Assembly (NCBI RefSeq): GCF_000262465.1
Contig: NZ_CM001489.1
Span: 177,504 to 229,283, forward strand
Source: Frankia sp. QA3
GTDB lineage: Bacteria; Actinomycetota; Actinomycetes; Frankiales; Frankiaceae
Direction of reading: 5' to 3'
Length of the DNA stretch: 51,780 nucleotides
A model generated the notes under the pieces. The model saw only the letters and a list, made by a program, of their open reading frames with translations. It was not told the DNA's origin and ran no database searches. A program made the translations under genes and the position numbers. Shown here in pieces: positions 33,791 to 42,829 of the stretch. Within the stretch, counting starts at the first letter, position 1, and the number at the start of each line of letters is the position of its first letter.

Positions 33791-34465
33791 CTACTGGTGG
33801 GCGTGCGGGTTGGGCGCGAGCTGCCCGCGGGCGAGCTGCCCCAGGAAATCGGTGTTGTCGTAGAAGTGCTGTGTTTCGGTGAGGCGAAGGTCGTCGGTCA
33901 CGTGGGCCACCGTGACGCCGTACATCTCAATACGTTCGCCGGTCGGTTCGACTCCCTTGTAGGGACCACTGAAGGTACCCCAGTGCCGCCACTTGAAGGT
34001 GATCACGGGCGGCGGCGAGTAGACCTCCAGGACCTCCCAGAAGAAACCGCCGGGGAATGCCTCGTGGAACACGTGGTGCGATGACTCGAAGGACTCGTCG
34101 TTGGCCGAGTAGTACGGGTTCTCCCCGATCAGGACGTTGTAGCTGCCCCGCTCGGCCAGCTCGGCACTGCCTACCTGGGGCCCGCCGTTGACGCTGACCT
34201 TGATCTTGTCGGCGACCATGCTGACCCATTCGGACGGGTTCTTCTTGTGCGACAGCTCCATCTCGAAGACCTGCACGACCCGCTCCACGATGTCCGCCAG
34301 CGAACCGGGCTCGTGGTGCACGGAGCGTTCCGCCGGCATGGTCTGGTGGGACAGGTGGTAGTCGGGGGGCTCTCCGTCACGCCAGGTGACGCCCTGAGAT
34401 GCGGCGATCACCGCATCTCGACCCTGCACGTGCAGCGGCTGAGCTGCCGCGGCGTTGTCGGTCAC
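33791..34465 (-). CDS. SnoaL-like (NTF2-fold) polyketide cyclase family protein
   Basis: 224 aa. The C-terminal ~120 residues show the SnoaL-like pattern (EAFPGGFFWEVLEVYSPPPVITFKWRHWGTFSG, TGERIEMYGVTVAHVTDDLRLTETQHFYD), an NTF2 fold used in ester cyclases, isomerases and unknown catabolic steps. The GTG at 34465 is chosen because GGAGG lies eight bases upstream; the frame to 34579 lacks a site. It converges on the crotonase. In this setting it may act on a cyclic acyl-CoA or ketone; this is inferred. Confidence 0.78.
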   Translation of the reverse strand: MTDNAAAAQPLHVQGRDAVIAASQGVTWRDGEPPDYHLSHQTMPAERSVHHEPGSLADIVERVVQVFEMELSHKKNPSEWVSMVADKIKVSVNGGPQVGSAELAERGSYNVLIGENPYYSANDESFESSHHVFHEAFPGGFFWEVLEVYSPPPVITFKWRHWGTFSGPYKGVEPTGERIEMYGVTVAHVTDDLRLTETQHFYDNTDFLGQLARGQLAPNPHAHQ

Positions 34466-34995
34466 GCCGTCGTCCTCCGATTGTCGGAAACGCGGGATTA
34501 TGGGATCTGTGGCCGCGCGGACGTCTCGCGGCCACTCTGCGGAGAAGATTTCGGCCGGCAATCGTCCCGGCCCGAGCATCGATGACTGATCGACAAGAAC
34601 ATCCTACATTTATGGGCCGGCGGCCAGTAATAGGGGCGAAAGTCCGACCGGGGACAGCTACCCGCGGTAATCCAGGTGCGGGCTAGCATCCCGTGCTCCG
34701 CCGGACGGCTCGCCGAGGTCCGGTCGGAATCCCGGCATATTCCCTGCTCAGGTGGCTGCCTCGCCACCCGCGGGGGAGTGTCGGCCAGCGCCGGGCGGCG
34801 TCCGGCCGTGCCGCTGCAGCATCCGATGGACACCGGGCGTGTCGAAGGTCGCCCGCGATGGCACCTTCGTCCTACCCGCGAATCAGGTAATGCGGCATGG
34901 CGGCGGGCGCCGCGGGGGGCCGGCCGGCCCCCCGCCGGGAGGCGTTCCGGCCCGCCGCGGCCGGGCGGACCGGCCCTCGCCCGGATCTTCGCTGT
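34466..34995. other. 530-bp intergenic region, no gene seen
   Basis: Open frames here are GC-driven shadows. The left third is moderately AT-rich (promoter of the SnoaL-like gene). I see no convincing RNA gene, hairpin or operator. Confidence 0.45.
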
Positions 34996-37332
34996 CAGCC
35001 GATGACGCCGCGCGCCCGCAGGTCGGCGATGCGGGCGTCGTCGTAGCCGAGCTCGTGCAGGATCGCCTCGGTGTGCTCGCCGGCCAGGCAGCCTCCCCTG
35101 GCCTGGGTGGCCGAGCGGGAGAAGCGCACCGCCGGGTCCATCCGGAGGTACTCGTCGAACACCGGGCTGGTCGCCGTGGTCCTCCCGGTCGCGGGCCGTG
35201 GCGAACCGCGGCTCGGCCAGCGCCGAGGTCTGCGCGGCCAGCGCCGCGACCAGCGCCGGCCATTCCTTCTCCTGTGGTGCGGCGAGGAAGGCGAGGAAGA
35301 CGTACCGCCCGTCGGCCGCCGCGTACATCCGGTAGAGGGGGGACAGCCCGTAGCCGTCCGGGTCGACGTCGCGCGGCGCGGGCCGGCCGGCGTAGTCGAC
35401 GACCCGGTCGAGCATCGCGTGGGACGCGGTGGCGATCATGGTGGTGGTCATCGGCGTGAGCGGGCGGCCGCGGCGGCGGGCCAGCAGGCCCAGCAGCATC
35501 GCCGAGGCCACGCCGAGCGCGGCGATGCCGTCGCCCTGCAGGCTCGGCACGGCGGTGGCGGCCATCAGCCGGGCGGAGCCGCTCTTGATCGCCCGCATCG
35601 ACCCGGTGGCGCTGGCCGCGTCCGGCGCGTCGGTGAGGGCGATGCCGCTGGCAGCTCCGATCGACGGCGCGTACGCCGGCTTGGCCCCGTACGGACCGTC
35701 GGTGCCGTAGCCGGGCGCGTTGAGGTACACCAGGTCGGGGTTGAGCGCGGTGAGCGTGGCCTGGTCGACCTTCGCCCGCTCGGCCGCACCGGCCCGGAAC
35801 GGCTGGAGCACACGTCCACCCGCTTCGCCAGCTCGTGGACGATCGCCAGCCCCTCCGCCGAACCGAGGGGTCGAGGGAGATGCTCTCCTTGCCCTGCGTC
35901 ACCTTGGCCCCGCCGGCCTCCGGGAACTCCAGCACGCCGCGGATCGTGTCGCCGCCGAGGCTCTCCACCTTGACGACCCGGGCGCCGAGGTCGGTCAGCG
36001 GCGTCGCCCCGTACGGCGCCGCGTACATGACGCCGAACTCCAGGATGGTGACCCCGGCCAGGGCAGCTGCGTCGGGGCGACGTCGCCGGTGGGCGCCGGG
36101 CCCCGCCCGGCCGCGGCCGGGGCGTCGCCGGCGAGCGCCGCGCGGATCTGCGCGCCGTGCTCGTCGAGATCCGGCGCGGGGCGCGGGGCGGACAGCGGGC
36201 GGCCCTCGACGTGCACCAGCGTGGAGGGCTGGCGCACCGGCCCGAGCCGCGGGTCGTCGAGGACGACGACCCGCCCGTCGTGGCGGAGCTGGCCGTGGTC
36301 GAGCGCGTCCGGACCGGCGTTGAACACCTCGGCCATGATGTTCGGGTTGGCCGCGAAGACCTCCTTCCACTCCGCGAGGCTGCGCTCCCCGACCTTGCAG
36401 ATCATGCTCTCCCAGAGCTCGGTGCGCAGCTCCTGGGAGTCCAGCACCGGCAGCCCCTTCCACGTCGGGTCGGTGAACATGCCGGCGAGGCCCAGCTCCT
36501 GCATCATCCCGCCGAACAGCCGCGGCTCCACCTGGGTGAACTGCAGCCAGTACCCGTCGGAGGTCGGGGCGATCAGTAACGGGAAGATCAAAGGTCCGAG
36601 CGGTTCGAGGTCGGGGGAGAAGGCGAGTGTCGTCGGGTAGGCGTCCGGCCAGCGCAGTCCGATGAGCTGGGCGAACCAGTCCCAGGTGTCGATGGTCATC
36701 ACGCCGCGGACGAGGTCGGCCTCGACGTGCTGGCCGACACCGCTGGACTCCCGCTCCACCAGGGCGGCGAGGATCCCGTGCAGCGCGGTCTGGGCCGCGC
36801 CCCAGGACGCGAACGGCACGCTCGGGAACGCCGGCCCGGGTCGCAGCACGGTCCGTTCCTTGATGTGGAACATCCCGAGCCGGGCCATCACGAGTCCCTC
36901 GTAGCCCTTGTCGTGCGCCCACGGGCCGGTCGTGCCGTAGCCGGTCACGGCCGCGCTGACCAGCCGCGGGTTGAGCGCGGCGAGGTCGGCGGGCGCGAGA
37001 CCGAGCGCGGCCGCGGCCCGGGGCCGCAACGTGCTGACGAGCACGTCGGCGCCGCGGATCAGGTCGTGCAGGACGGCACGGTCGGCGTCGGTGCGGTCCA
37101 GGGCGATGCTGCGCCGGCCGCGGGCGAGGCTTGGCCAGGCGGCCTGACGCCGCAGCGGGCTGCCACCGGCCGGCTCGATCTGGATCACGTCGGCGCCGGC
37201 GTCGGCCAGGAACTGGGTAGCCCACGCTCCCGCCATCGACGTCGACAGATCCAGGACGGTCAGTCCGCCGAGCGGCGCGGGGTCGGGAACACCCCTGCCG
37301 GCGTCCTGCTGCTTCGGGGAGTCTGCGACCAC
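34996..37332 (-). pseudogene. Fused two-domain CaiB/BaiF CoA-transferase, frameshifted
   Basis: Paralogue of the intact 861-aa enzyme at 1203. Domain 1 reads normally from GTG 37332 (LGGLTVLDLSTSMAGAWATQFLADAGADVIQ). Near 36060 the frame is lost (one base missing in the CTGCCCTGG stretch), then LAGVTILEFGVMYAAPYG continues in another frame. Near 35875 an extra two bases, and near 35810 a lost G, break it again. Near 35180 about 170 bp are deleted, after which SPVFDEYLRMDPAVRFSR to LRARGVIG ends at 34996. Domain 1 again has Ala at the catalytic Asp position. Decay or sequencing error must be separated by reads. It has an operator-like dyad upstream. Confidence 0.75.
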
Positions 37333-37705
37333 CGTTTCCTCGGGGTTGTCGGGTGGCCGGCACGCCGACCGCGGCCGGCGGCCGGTCTCCGGTCCCCGAG
37401 TGCCAGCTGTCTTCGTCTACTTAGTAGACCATGTAAACCTGATGAGGGCGGGATGGCCGGCGGTCGCGGTCGATCCGCCGGTCGTGTCGCTTGCCGATCC
37501 CGGTCGGAGAGCACCCCCGGGAACCGTCCGGGTGCTGTCCGTATCGGAAGTCGCGGTTGCCGGTCGGTGCGCACGTCGAGTCGCATTCCGGCATCATCAA
37601 AGAACACTTTGTTAACTATGTAGGCCAGTCGTCTGCCTGGTCCGGGCGGCATGATGAAGCGGGCGCGGCGGTCGTCGACAGGCCCCGCCATCAGGAGGAG
37701 AGCGG
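37333..37705. other. Divergent control region
   Basis: No gene supported. It holds a perfect 15-bp dyad (37415-37429), GTAAAC at 37433-37438, and CAAAG-AACA-CTTTG at 37598-37611, all AT-rich against the background, between the broken CoA-transferase and the LLM gene. Confidence 0.55.
37415..37429. promoter_or_regulatory. Perfect 15-bp dyad GTCTACTTAGTAGAC
   Basis: Six-base arms (GTCTAC/GTAGAC) flank TTA. It lies 83 bp upstream of the CoA-transferase pseudogene and 277 bp upstream of the LLM gene. It is the most symmetrical member of the four related 15-mers and serves as the reference for the consensus GTnnACTTAGTnnAC. Confidence 0.6.
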
Positions 37706-38713
37706 ATGAAGATCGACGCAAACCTGTCGGACGACCTCGCGGCGACGCCGGCCAGCGCCGCGCGCATCGAGAAGGAGGGGTACGCCGGCCTCTGGGTGGG
37801 CGAGACCCGCCACGACCCGTTCCTGCAGACGTTGCAGGCGACGAACGCGACGTCGACCGCGAACGTCGGCACGTCGATCGCGATCGCCTTCGCGCGGACC
37901 CCGATGACGCTGGCCTACCTCGGCTACGACCTGGCCCAGTACAGCGAGGGCCGGTTCATCCTGGGCCTGGGCTCGCAGATCAAGCCGCACATCGAGAAGC
38001 GGTTCTCGATGACCTGGTCGCACCCGGCCGCCCGGATGCGCGAGTTGGTCCTGGCCACCCGGGCGATCTGGGACGCCTGGCAGAACGGCACGAAGCTCGC
38101 CTTCCGCGGCGACTTCTACACCCACACCCTCATGACGCCGTTCTTCTCGCCGGAGCCGCACTCCTACGGCCCGCCGCCGGTGTACCTCGCCGGCGTCGGC
38201 GAGGGCATGACCGAGGTCGCCGGCGAGGTGGCCGACGGCTTCTTCGTCCACCCGTTCAGCACGAAGAAGTACCTGGAGGAGGTCACCGTCCCGGCGCTGC
38301 TGCGCGGGCGGGCCAAGGCCGGCAAGGCCGATCTGGACGGCTTCGCGATCGCCGGGCCGTCCTTCGTGACGGTCGGGCGCACCGAGGAGGAGCTGGCGGC
38401 GGCGGTCTTCGGGACCAAGAAGCAGATCGCCTTCTACGCCTCCACCCCGGCCTACAAGACCGTCCTCGACGTGCACGGCTGGGGTGACCTGCAGCCGGAG
38501 CTGACCAACCTGTCCAAGCGTGGCGAGTGGGACGGCATGGCCGACCTCGTCACCGACGAGATCCTGCACACCTTCTCGGTCGTCGGCACGCCGGAGGAGG
38601 TCGGCAAGGGCCTCATCGCGAAGATCAGCGGCATCTACACCCGGACGGCCTTCTACGACACCTGGAAGGCCGACCCGGCGGTGTGGCCGCTGCTGCTCGA
38701 CGCGACGCGATGA
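37706..38713 (+). CDS. LLM-class F420-dependent oxidoreductase (TIGR03617-like)
   Basis: 335 aa. Visible elements: MKIDANLSDDL, GYAGLWVGETRHDPFLQ, NVGTSIAIAFARTPMTLA, SEGRFILGLGSQIKPHIEKRF and GPPPVYLAGVGEGMTEVAGEVADGF, matching a subgroup of mycobacterial and Frankia F420 enzymes of unknown substrate. AGGAGGAGAG stands just before the ATG. Its stop overlaps the ATG of the following SDR (ATGA at 38710-38713), so the two are translationally coupled and probably catalyse linked redox steps. Confidence 0.88.
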   Translation: MKIDANLSDDLAATPASAARIEKEGYAGLWVGETRHDPFLQTLQATNATSTANVGTSIAIAFARTPMTLAYLGYDLAQYSEGRFILGLGSQIKPHIEKRFSMTWSHPAARMRELVLATRAIWDAWQNGTKLAFRGDFYTHTLMTPFFSPEPHSYGPPPVYLAGVGEGMTEVAGEVADGFFVHPFSTKKYLEEVTVPALLRGRAKAGKADLDGFAIAGPSFVTVGRTEEELAAAVFGTKKQIAFYASTPAYKTVLDVHGWGDLQPELTNLSKRGEWDGMADLVTDEILHTFSVVGTPEEVGKGLIAKISGIYTRTAFYDTWKADPAVWPLLLDATR

Positions 38714-39540
38714 GCCGTCCCGCCACAACCGCCCGTCCGGCCGAGGCGGGCCCGAGCCCCGATGCGGCGGCCGTCGCCTCCTTCGACCTGCGGGGCCGGG
38801 TCTCGCTCGTCACCGGGGGCAACGGCGGGATCGGCCTCGGCATCGCCGAGGCGCTGGCCGCCGCCGGGGCGGACGTGGTCATCCTCGGTACGAACGAGCG
38901 CAAGAACGCCGCCGCGGAGCAGGCCGTCGCCGCCCACGGCGGCAAGGTGCTCGCGCTGCGCTGCGACGTCGGCGACGAGGCGCAGGTCATCGACGCGTTC
39001 GAGCAGGCGGTGGGCGCGTTCGGGCGGATCGACTCCTGCTTCGCGAACGCCGGCATCGGCGGCGAGCCGATGCGCTTCACCGACCTGACCCTCGACCAGT
39101 GGCACCACGTGCTGCGGATCAACCTGGACGGGGTGTTCCTCACCTTCCGCACCGCGGCCCGGCACCTGGTCGCCGCCGGCGCGGGCGGCAGCCTCGTGGC
39201 GGTGTCGAGCATCATCGGCAACCACCGGGGCTTCGCGCGGACCCAGGCGTACGGCACGGCGAAGGCGGCGCTGTCCGGCCTGGTCCGCAGCTGCGCGGTC
39301 GAGCTGGGCCGCGACGGCATCCGGGTCAACGCGATCCTGCCCGGCTACATCCGCACCGCGTTGGCCGACGACCTGCTCGACGACGAGAGGTTCGCCGCCC
39401 GCTCGCTGCCGCGGCTGCTGGGCCGGCGCTGGGGCACCCCCGCGGACCTGGGCGGCATCGCCGTCTACCTGGCCTCGGAGGCGTCGCGCTACCAGACCGG
39501 CGAGCAGATCGTCGTCGACGGCGGCTACATCCTGTCCTGA
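38710..39540 (+). CDS. Short-chain dehydrogenase/reductase (FabG-like)
   Basis: 276 aa. The cofactor motif is LVTGGNGGIGLGIAEAL (about residues 33-49), with FANAGIGG, the catalytic Ser in VSSIIGN and YGTAK. The end (YQTGEQIVVDGGYILS) is the classical SDR C-terminus, so the enzyme looks complete. It starts within the stop codon of the LLM gene. It would oxidise or reduce a hydroxyl/keto group with NAD(P). Confidence 0.88.
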   Translation: MSRPATTARPAEAGPSPDAAAVASFDLRGRVSLVTGGNGGIGLGIAEALAAAGADVVILGTNERKNAAAEQAVAAHGGKVLALRCDVGDEAQVIDAFEQAVGAFGRIDSCFANAGIGGEPMRFTDLTLDQWHHVLRINLDGVFLTFRTAARHLVAAGAGGSLVAVSSIIGNHRGFARTQAYGTAKAALSGLVRSCAVELGRDGIRVNAILPGYIRTALADDLLDDERFAARSLPRLLGRRWGTPADLGGIAVYLASEASRYQTGEQIVVDGGYILS

Positions 39541-39549
39541 CCCCGCCCG

Positions 39550-39574
39550 CCCCCGTGGCACATCCCCACGGGGG
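39550..39574 (+). terminator. 9-bp hairpin after the SDR
   Basis: CCCCCGTGG (39550-39558) pairs with CCACGGGGG (39566-39574) over seven bases, ten bases after the SDR stop codon. Confidence 0.65.
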
Positions 39575-39750
39575 TCGATCGGACAGCCCGGGGACGCGGT
39601 CAGCGGGCGTCGCCCGCCCCACGGCAGGGCGGGGTCGTCCCTGCGCCGCGCCCCCGGGGGCCGGTCGCCCACGAGGACGCCGGCGCCGGGATGCTGCCGC
39701 CGTCGATGGTGTGGGCCCGGGTGTGGGGCAGCACGTTTGCCTAGAACTTA

Positions 39751-39765
39751 GTATACTTAGTTTAC
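39751..39765. promoter_or_regulatory. Operator-like 15-mer GTATACTTAGTTTAC
   Basis: A near-perfect dyad around TTA, matching the 37415 site at 11 of 15 positions including the whole ACTTAGT centre. Another ACTTAGT lies at 39746-39752. Immediately left, GCACGTTTGCCTAGAAC (39731-39747) is the reverse complement, with few changes, of the element at 1137-1153. Confidence 0.55.
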
Positions 39766-39839
39766 TATATTTGGATCTGGGTTTCGAAGATTCATGGGCT
39801 GGTTGTCGTCGGCTCGCCAGGGAGCTACCCAACCTAGAT

Positions 39840-39854
39840 AACTATGTGATAGTT
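39840..39854. promoter_or_regulatory. Perfect dyad AACTAT-GTG-ATAGTT
   Basis: Six-base arms with a 3-base centre, 89 bp upstream of the dienoyl-CoA isomerase-like start. It has the same geometry (6-3-6) as the 37415 site but different bases. Confidence 0.45.
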
Positions 39855-39942
39855 CTGAGCTACGCCGGTCGGTGGCGCGCACCGCGGGGCGTCGCCGAGC
39901 CGGGTGCCGGGTGACCGCACGGGCCCGGGAAAGGAGTCCGCC

Positions 39943-40773
39943 GTGGGCCACCGCTGCTTCGAGGTCGACGTCTCCGGCCGGGTCGCCCAGCTCGTGCTCA
40001 ACCGGCCGGCCGCGCTCAACACCCTGCTGCCGGAGTTCTGGCGGGAGTTTCCCGACGCCGTCGCGCGGCTCAGCGACGCCGGTGACGTGCGGGCCCTGAT
40101 CATCTCCTCGACCGGCCGGCACTTCTGCGCCGGGATGGACCTGTCCTCGTTCGAGCACACCGACCTGCTGCCCGGCGGCGACCCGGCGCGCGCCAACGCC
40201 GGCCGCAAGCGGCTCATCGCCCGGATGCAGGACGCCTTCACCGCGCTGGAGCGGGCCCGGATGCCGGTGCTCGCGGCCGTGCAGGGCGGCTGCCTCGGCG
40301 GCGGTCTCGACCTGATCACCGCCTGCGACCTGCGGTACGCCACCGCCGACGCCTTCTTCGTCGTCCAGGAGACCAACATCGGCATCACTGCGGACCTGGG
40401 CACCCTGCAGCGCCTGCCGACGCTCATCCCGGCCGGGGTGGCCCGGGAGCTCGCCTACACCGGACGGCGCCTGCCGGCCGCGCGGGCCCGCGAGCTCGGC
40501 CTCGTCAACGAGGTGTTCGGCGACCACGACGCGCTGCTCGCCGGGGTCCGCGAGATCGCCGCCGAGATCGCCGAACGCAGCCCGCTGGCGGTGTGGGGCA
40601 GCAAGGAGAGCCTGCTCTACGCCCGCGACCACGACGTCGCCGCCGGGCTCGACCAGATCGCGACCTGGCAGACGGGGGCCTTCCAGGCCGAGGAGGTCGC
40701 CGAGGCGATGCGCGGGCGCGCGGGCGGGCGGGCGCCCGACTACCCGAACCTGCCGGCGGTCCCACCGCTCTGA
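39943..40773 (+). CDS. Delta3,5-Delta2,4-dienoyl-CoA isomerase-like crotonase
   Basis: 276 aa. It resembles ECH1 more than hydratases: HFCAGMDLSSFEH oxyanion segment, GGCLGGGLDLITACDLRYATADAFF, then VQETNIGITADLGTLQRLP, where the Glu and Asp match the ECH1 catalytic pair, and SKESLLYARDHDVAAGLDQIATW. It would isomerise dienoyl-CoAs from unsaturated or cyclic substrates. The GTG at 39943 is chosen for AAAGGAG seven bases upstream. The stop is followed by two 20-bp tandem repeats, each containing the stop-codon sequence. Confidence 0.83.
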   Translation: MGHRCFEVDVSGRVAQLVLNRPAALNTLLPEFWREFPDAVARLSDAGDVRALIISSTGRHFCAGMDLSSFEHTDLLPGGDPARANAGRKRLIARMQDAFTALERARMPVLAAVQGGCLGGGLDLITACDLRYATADAFFVVQETNIGITADLGTLQRLPTLIPAGVARELAYTGRRLPAARARELGLVNEVFGDHDALLAGVREIAAEIAERSPLAVWGSKESLLYARDHDVAAGLDQIATWQTGAFQAEEVAEAMRGRAGGRAPDYPNLPAVPPL

Positions 40774-40808
40774 CCGGCGCCCCACCGCTCTGACCGGCGC
40801 CCCACCGC
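40761..40808. repeat. 20-bp tandem repeat, 2 copies plus partial
   Basis: CCCACCGCTCTGACCGGCGC occurs at 40761-40780 and 40781-40800, with a partial third copy. The first includes the stop codon of the preceding gene; the rest is non-coding. Confidence 0.85.
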
Positions 40809-40842
40809 CCGACAGCCGAACCCTTCCGAACGAGGAGCCGTC

Positions 40843-41716
40843 ATGGTCGACGCCGATCCCGGCACCGGTGAACTCCTGGTCGAACGGGTGGACGGGGTCG
40901 CCGTCCTCACCCTGCACCGGCCGAAGGCACGCAACGCCCTGACCGCCCGGCTGATCCGGACCCTGCGGGCGGCGCTTGCCGCGGCGGACGCCGACGACGC
41001 GGTCGACGTCGTCGTCCTCACCGGCGCCGACCCGGCGTTCTGCGCCGGCCTCGACCTCGGCGAGGTGGCCGGCAGCGGCGAGAACCTGCGGATGGCCCAG
41101 ACCCGCCCGGGCGACGGCGGCCCGCCGCCCGGTCTGCCCTGGGAGCCGATCGGCAAGCCGCTGATCGGCGCGATCAACGGCCCGGCGATCACCGGCGGCT
41201 TCGAGCTGGCGCTACACTGCGACATCCTCATCGCCTCGCAGCGAGCGGCGTTCGCCGACACCCACACCCGGGTCGGCGTCCTGCCGAGCTGGGGAATGAG
41301 TGTCCTGCTTCCGCGGGCGGTCGGTGAGCGGCGGGCGCTGCGGATGAGCCTGTCCGGGGAGTTCCTCGACCCGGTGGCCGCCCAGGACGCGGGTCTGGTC
41401 AGCGAGGTCGTCCCGCACGACGACCTGCTGCCCGCCGCCCACCGCCTCGGCCAGCGCATCCGCGCGTCGGACCCGGCGACCCGGGTGGCGTTCCTCGCCT
41501 CCGCGCGGGCCATCGCCGCGCAGGGCACCGCCGCCGGCGCTGGCCGGCCAGTCGCGCGCCTCCGCCGCGTGGCTGGAACACGGCTTCAACGCCGGCGGCG
41601 TCCCCGGACGCCGCGCCAGCATCGTCGCCGGGAACCGAGGCCAGCTCGCCGCCGCTCCCGCCGCGTCCGCCGCTCCCGCCGCGTCCGCCGCGCCCGGCTC
41701 GGGGGACGCGGGGTGA
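40843..41716 (+). CDS. Enoyl-CoA hydratase, with probable frameshift near 41540
   Basis: About 290 aa if repaired. LTLHRPKARNALTARLI, GADPAFCAGLDL, INGPAITGGFELALHCDILIASQRAAFADTHTRVGVLPSWG and EVVPHDDLL form a complete crotonase core. Near 41540 the expected C-terminus (LAGQSRASAAWLEHGFNAGGVPGRR, then Ala/Pro repeats, stop at 41714-41716) lies in the +1 frame. As printed, the frame instead runs through ~50 Arg/Pro-rich residues straight into the kinase gene, giving a 651-aa open frame. A missing base in the GGCGCTGG tract would explain this. ATG 40843 has GAGGAG upstream. The repaired stop overlaps the kinase GTG (GTGA). Confidence 0.75.
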
Positions 41717-42798
41717 CCGACGTCGATCCGCGGTTTCGCCCATCGGAGACCACGGTCGCCCAGCCCTGGGACCGGGTCGCCGCCGAGCTGGCCCGCCACG
41801 GTCTGCACCTGGACACCGACATCGCCCCCCGGCAGTTCGCCGGCGGTCTGGCGAACCTCAACTACCTGGTGCTCGTGGACGGCAGCCCCGCTGTGCTGCG
41901 CCGCCCACCGCCCGGGCCGTCGGCGGAGGGCGCCAACGACATGGCGCGCGAGTGGCGGGTGCTGCGCCGGCTCGGCGCGGGCTACCCGCTCGCCCCGCGC
42001 GGGGTGCACTTCTGCACCGACACCGGCGTGCTCGGCGTCCAGTTCCAGGTGCTGGAGTACCGCGACGGCGTCACCGTCGGCGCCACCGTGCCGCCCGCAC
42101 TCGCCGCGGCCGAGCCGCCCGGCGCCGGCTCGGTGCCCAAGCGGCTGACCGGGACCCTGCAGGCGGCGATGGCCGCCCTGCACGCCCTGGACCCGGCGTC
42201 GGTCGGGCTCGGGGAGCTCGGGCGGCCCGAGGGGTTCCTCGGCCGGCAGGTGGAGGGCTGGGCGCGCCGGGCCGCCGCGGTGTACCCCGACGGGCTGCCG
42301 GCCGCAGCCAGGGCGGTGATCGGCTGGCTGCGCGCCGCCGTCGTCGACGTGCCGGCGGGCGAGGCGCGGCTGATCCACTGCGACCTCAAGTTCGACAACA
42401 TGCTCGTCGACCCGGTGACCCTCGCCCCGGTCGCCGTCCTCGACTGGGACATGACCACCCGCGGCGACCCCCTGTTCGACCTGGCGGTGCTGCTGTCCTA
42501 CTGGATCGAGCCGGACGACCCACCGGCCCTGCACGAGCTACGCCAGGTGCCCTCGCTCGAACCCGGCTTCCCGCGGCGCGAGCAGGTTGCCGCGGGCTAC
42601 TTCGCCGCGGCGGGCCGCCCGCCGGCCGACCTCGGCTTCCACCTGGCGCTGGCCCGGCTGCGGCTGGCGATCGCCTGGATGCAGCTGCACCGGCGCTTCG
42701 CCGACGATCCGGTGGCCGGCCCCCGCTACGCCGGGTTCGCGCGGATCGCCGACGCCGTGCTCGGCTGGACGGCGGACCTCACCGCCACCCGCCCCTGA
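41713..42798 (+). CDS. APH-type phosphotransferase family protein (ACAD10/11 kinase-like)
   Basis: 361 aa. It has the kinase catalytic segment LIHCDLKFDNMLVD (Brenner motif) and VLDWDMTTRGDPLFDLA, with the N-terminal FAGGLANLNYLVLVDGSPAVLRRPP. These acyl-CoA-associated kinases resemble the APH half of ACAD10/ACAD11, which phosphorylate 4-hydroxyacyl-CoAs during their degradation; here an acyl-CoA dehydrogenase gene follows 31 bp downstream, which supports the same role. The GTG at 41713 overlaps the repaired stop of the hydratase. The upstream in-frame fusion is probably an artefact of the frameshift. Confidence 0.84.
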   Translation: MTDVDPRFRPSETTVAQPWDRVAAELARHGLHLDTDIAPRQFAGGLANLNYLVLVDGSPAVLRRPPPGPSAEGANDMAREWRVLRRLGAGYPLAPRGVHFCTDTGVLGVQFQVLEYRDGVTVGATVPPALAAAEPPGAGSVPKRLTGTLQAAMAALHALDPASVGLGELGRPEGFLGRQVEGWARRAAAVYPDGLPAAARAVIGWLRAAVVDVPAGEARLIHCDLKFDNMLVDPVTLAPVAVLDWDMTTRGDPLFDLAVLLSYWIEPDDPPALHELRQVPSLEPGFPRREQVAAGYFAAAGRPPADLGFHLALARLRLAIAWMQLHRRFADDPVAGPRYAGFARIADAVLGWTADLTATRP

Positions 42799-42829
42799 CC
42801 GCATCCCAACGAGACCGCAGGGAAGAATC

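Larger units (their letters stand above)
39541..39942. other. Intergenic control region
   Basis: No gene supported. From left to right it contains a terminator hairpin, a GC-rich stretch, the operator-like region 39731-39765 and a second dyad AACTAT-GTG-ATAGTT at 39840-39854. Confidence 0.5.

Noticed and set aside
34633..34650. GCGAAAGTCCGACCG stretch resembling the GAAAGUCCG of RNase P RNA
   Set aside because: None of the other conserved RNase P blocks or the ~400-nt length is present; chance match in GC-rich DNA.
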